Below are positions 62,748-64,000 of a DNA stretch of 64,000 nt, piece after piece (position 1 is the stretch's first letter; each line of letters opens with the position of its first letter). Made by a program: the position numbers and the translations under genes. The DNA is taken from assembly GCA_023398575.1 (NCBI GenBank), contig JAEWSC010000010.1, positions 1 through 64,000 on the forward strand. The letters are read 5' to 3'. Origin of the DNA: Bacillota bacterium (lineage in GTDB: Bacteria; Bacillota; Clostridia; Christensenellales; Aristaeellaceae). Under the pieces are notes generated by a model that was not told where the DNA came from, did no database searches, and was given only the letters and a program-made list of their open reading frames with translations.

Positions 62748-63686
62748 ATGACGCAGGCCTTATCTTCGTTAAAGGCCAAACGCCAACGCACAACCTACGG
62801 AGCCATTGCGCGCCAACGCCAGATAGTAGGTGTAGCATTTGCAATGCCCGCAATTCTGGGCTTTCTTATCTTCACGGTGGGGCCGATGGTAACCAGTTTG
62901 GTCTTCAGCTTTATGGATTATAAAATTATTTCCACCCCGACATGGCTGGGATTCGGCAATTATATAAAGCTGTTCAGCGGCACCGACCCATGGTTCTGGC
63001 CGTCTGTGAAAGCAACGGCCTATTATGTCCTCTTATCCGTACCCGCCAATTTGATTTTTGCCTTTGCCATCGCCATGCTGCTTAACAACCAAATGAAGTT
63101 CCGGGCTGTTTTCCGTTCCATTTTCTACGTGCCCTCCATCGTGCCGGGCGTTGCGTCCAGCTTTGTATGGATGCTGATGATGAACCCCAACTTCGGCATT
63201 TTCAACATGATATTAAAGACCTTGGGTCTGCCTACCAGCCAATGGATCTTTGGCGAAAGCTCTGTTATCCCATCTATTGTATTTATGGGCCTTTTCGGTA
63301 CTGGCTCTACCATGGTCATTTTTCTGGCAGGCCTGCAGAATATACCACGGCACTACTATGAGGCGCTGGAGGTGGACGGCGGCAACAAGTTCCATAAGTT
63401 TTGGTATATTACACTGCCGATGATCTCCCCCACCTTGTTTTTTAATTTTGTCATGGGCATGATCGGTTCTTTCCAGGTATTTGGTACAGCCTATATCATG
63501 ACCCAGGGCGGACCCAACAACGCGTCTCTGTTTTATGTATACAACTTATGGCGAACTGCCTTCACCCATATGGAAATGGGGCTTGCTTCCGCGCAGGCAT
63601 GGATTTTGTTCCTAGTCATCATGATTTTGTCTGTGATCGTATTTAAAACAAGCAAATCGTGGGTGTATTATGAAGGGGGGCAATAA
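62748..63686 (+). CDS. MalF-type sugar ABC permease
   Basis: A 312-residue permease with six membrane segments. The EAA loop is EALEVDGGNKFHKFWYITLP, a standard binding site for the ATPase. AAGAAGGAG lies eight bases before ATG 62748. It works with the downstream MalG-type subunit. No ATPase gene is within view; a shared MsmX-type ATPase is usual for this group. Confidence 0.92.
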   Translation: MTQALSSLKAKRQRTTYGAIARQRQIVGVAFAMPAILGFLIFTVGPMVTSLVFSFMDYKIISTPTWLGFGNYIKLFSGTDPWFWPSVKATAYYVLLSVPANLIFAFAIAMLLNNQMKFRAVFRSIFYVPSIVPGVASSFVWMLMMNPNFGIFNMILKTLGLPTSQWIFGESSVIPSIVFMGLFGTGSTMVIFLAGLQNIPRHYYEALEVDGGNKFHKFWYITLPMISPTLFFNFVMGMIGSFQVFGTAYIMTQGGPNNASLFYVYNLWRTAFTHMEMGLASAQAWILFLVIMILSVIVFKTSKSWVYYEGGQ

Positions 63687-63689
63687 CGA

Positions 63690-64000
63690 ATGAGCAGAAG
63701 CTTGCGCAAAATCCGCCCCAGCAAAATAGTCTGGCGATTTGTCTTGTATGGGGTATTGATTCTTTTGTCTCTATTCTGCCTTTTGCCCCTGGCCTGGATG
63801 GTACGCTCCTCCTTTATGAAGAGCACGCAGATCGTACAGGTCCGGCCCTTTATCGTATGGCCGGAAATTCTGTTATGGAAAAACTATACCGACGCGCTGA
63901 AATTCGTGCCATTTCTTCGGTATCTGATGAACACGCTGATCGTATTGGGTGGTGTACTGCTGGGCACGGTACTTACTTCAACTCTGGCTGCATACTCCTT
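63690..64000 (+). CDS. MalG-type sugar ABC permease (partial, cut by window end)
   Basis: The start ATG 63690 lies three bases after the previous stop, with GGGGGG of the preceding codons as ribosome site. The 103 visible codons give a basic start (SRSLRKIRPSK), one membrane segment (YGVLILLSLFCLLPLAWM), then KNYTDALKFVPFLRYLMNTL and a second segment, the usual MalG layout. The rest lies beyond the window. Confidence 0.9.
   Translation, partial: MSRSLRKIRPSKIVWRFVLYGVLILLSLFCLLPLAWMVRSSFMKSTQIVQVRPFIVWPEILLWKNYTDALKFVPFLRYLMNTLIVLGGVLLGTVLTSTLAAYS

Noticed and set aside
1..64000. CRISPR array
   Set aside because: No run of regularly spaced short repeats of 23-40 bases with unique spacers was seen. 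The 159-bp repeats have the wrong unit length and conserved spacers.

Overview
The window looks like a chromosomal segment of an uncultured or poorly known member of the Clostridia (Bacillota). The evidence is mostly strong GGAGG-type ribosome binding sites, frequent GTG/TTG starts, sigma-A promoters of the TTGACA-N17-TATAAT type, a YesM/YesN two-component pair beside a sugar ABC transporter, an HD-GYP/DUF5317 pair and a Cys/Pro-rich coat-like protein. No 16S gene is present, so a genus cannot be given.

Left part, 1-27.4 kb, ordinary chromosome. An IS3-family end (1-125) abuts a leftward pyrimidine/lysine block: carA followed by a single ORF in which CarB is fused in frame to a diaminopimelate epimerase (DapF). 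Leftward genes follow for a HAD phosphatase, an RluA-type pseudouridine synthase, an unknown protein and a branched-chain aminotransferase. Next come an EamA half-transporter and a UMF1-type MFS protein, a 2-hydroxyacid dehydrogenase, a FAD oxidoreductase with a C-terminal Rieske domain, a cluster of an unknown protein, a 27-residue peptide, a membrane HD-GYP protein and a DUF5317 protein, then rpsT, a giant secreted protein built of SdrD-B/Cna-B-like repeats, degV and a Cys/Pro-rich protein.

Middle part, about 27.5-52 kb, an integrated element next to a tRNA-Pro(GGG) gene. It holds a serine recombinase with a small partner gene, a tyrosine integrase, a divergent repressor/HTH switch with back-to-back promoters, a P4/D5-type primase-helicase, three 159-bp-period repeats with inverted ends (probable replication origin), and a G-rich stretch that recalls phage cos regions. 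This is the layout of a phage satellite of the PICI/P4 kind. Its cargo is a leftward BREX type 4 locus: brxP (PAPS-reductase/DndC-like, Fe-S, DUF4007-like), brxC, pglZ, brxL and a small zinc-motif protein. Two further leftward ORFs lie upstream. They share one reading frame, are separated by a single TGA, and together would make a protein of about 1,720 residues with RNA-polymerase-like DNA-binding motifs (alpha-CTD-like HhH and sigma region 4 HTH). brxC is broken by an apparent -1 frameshift. So the locus is either decaying, phase-variable or recoded, and the large regulator-like protein is its least explained part.

Right part, 52.2-64 kb, chromosome again. A lipoprotein membrane-fusion adaptor, a large FtsX-type permease and two ABC ATPases form an exporter operon. 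A YesN-type response regulator and YesM-type histidine kinase are followed by an extracellular sugar-binding protein and two MalF/MalG-type permeases, the last cut by the window edge. The two-component system most likely controls the sugar transporter.
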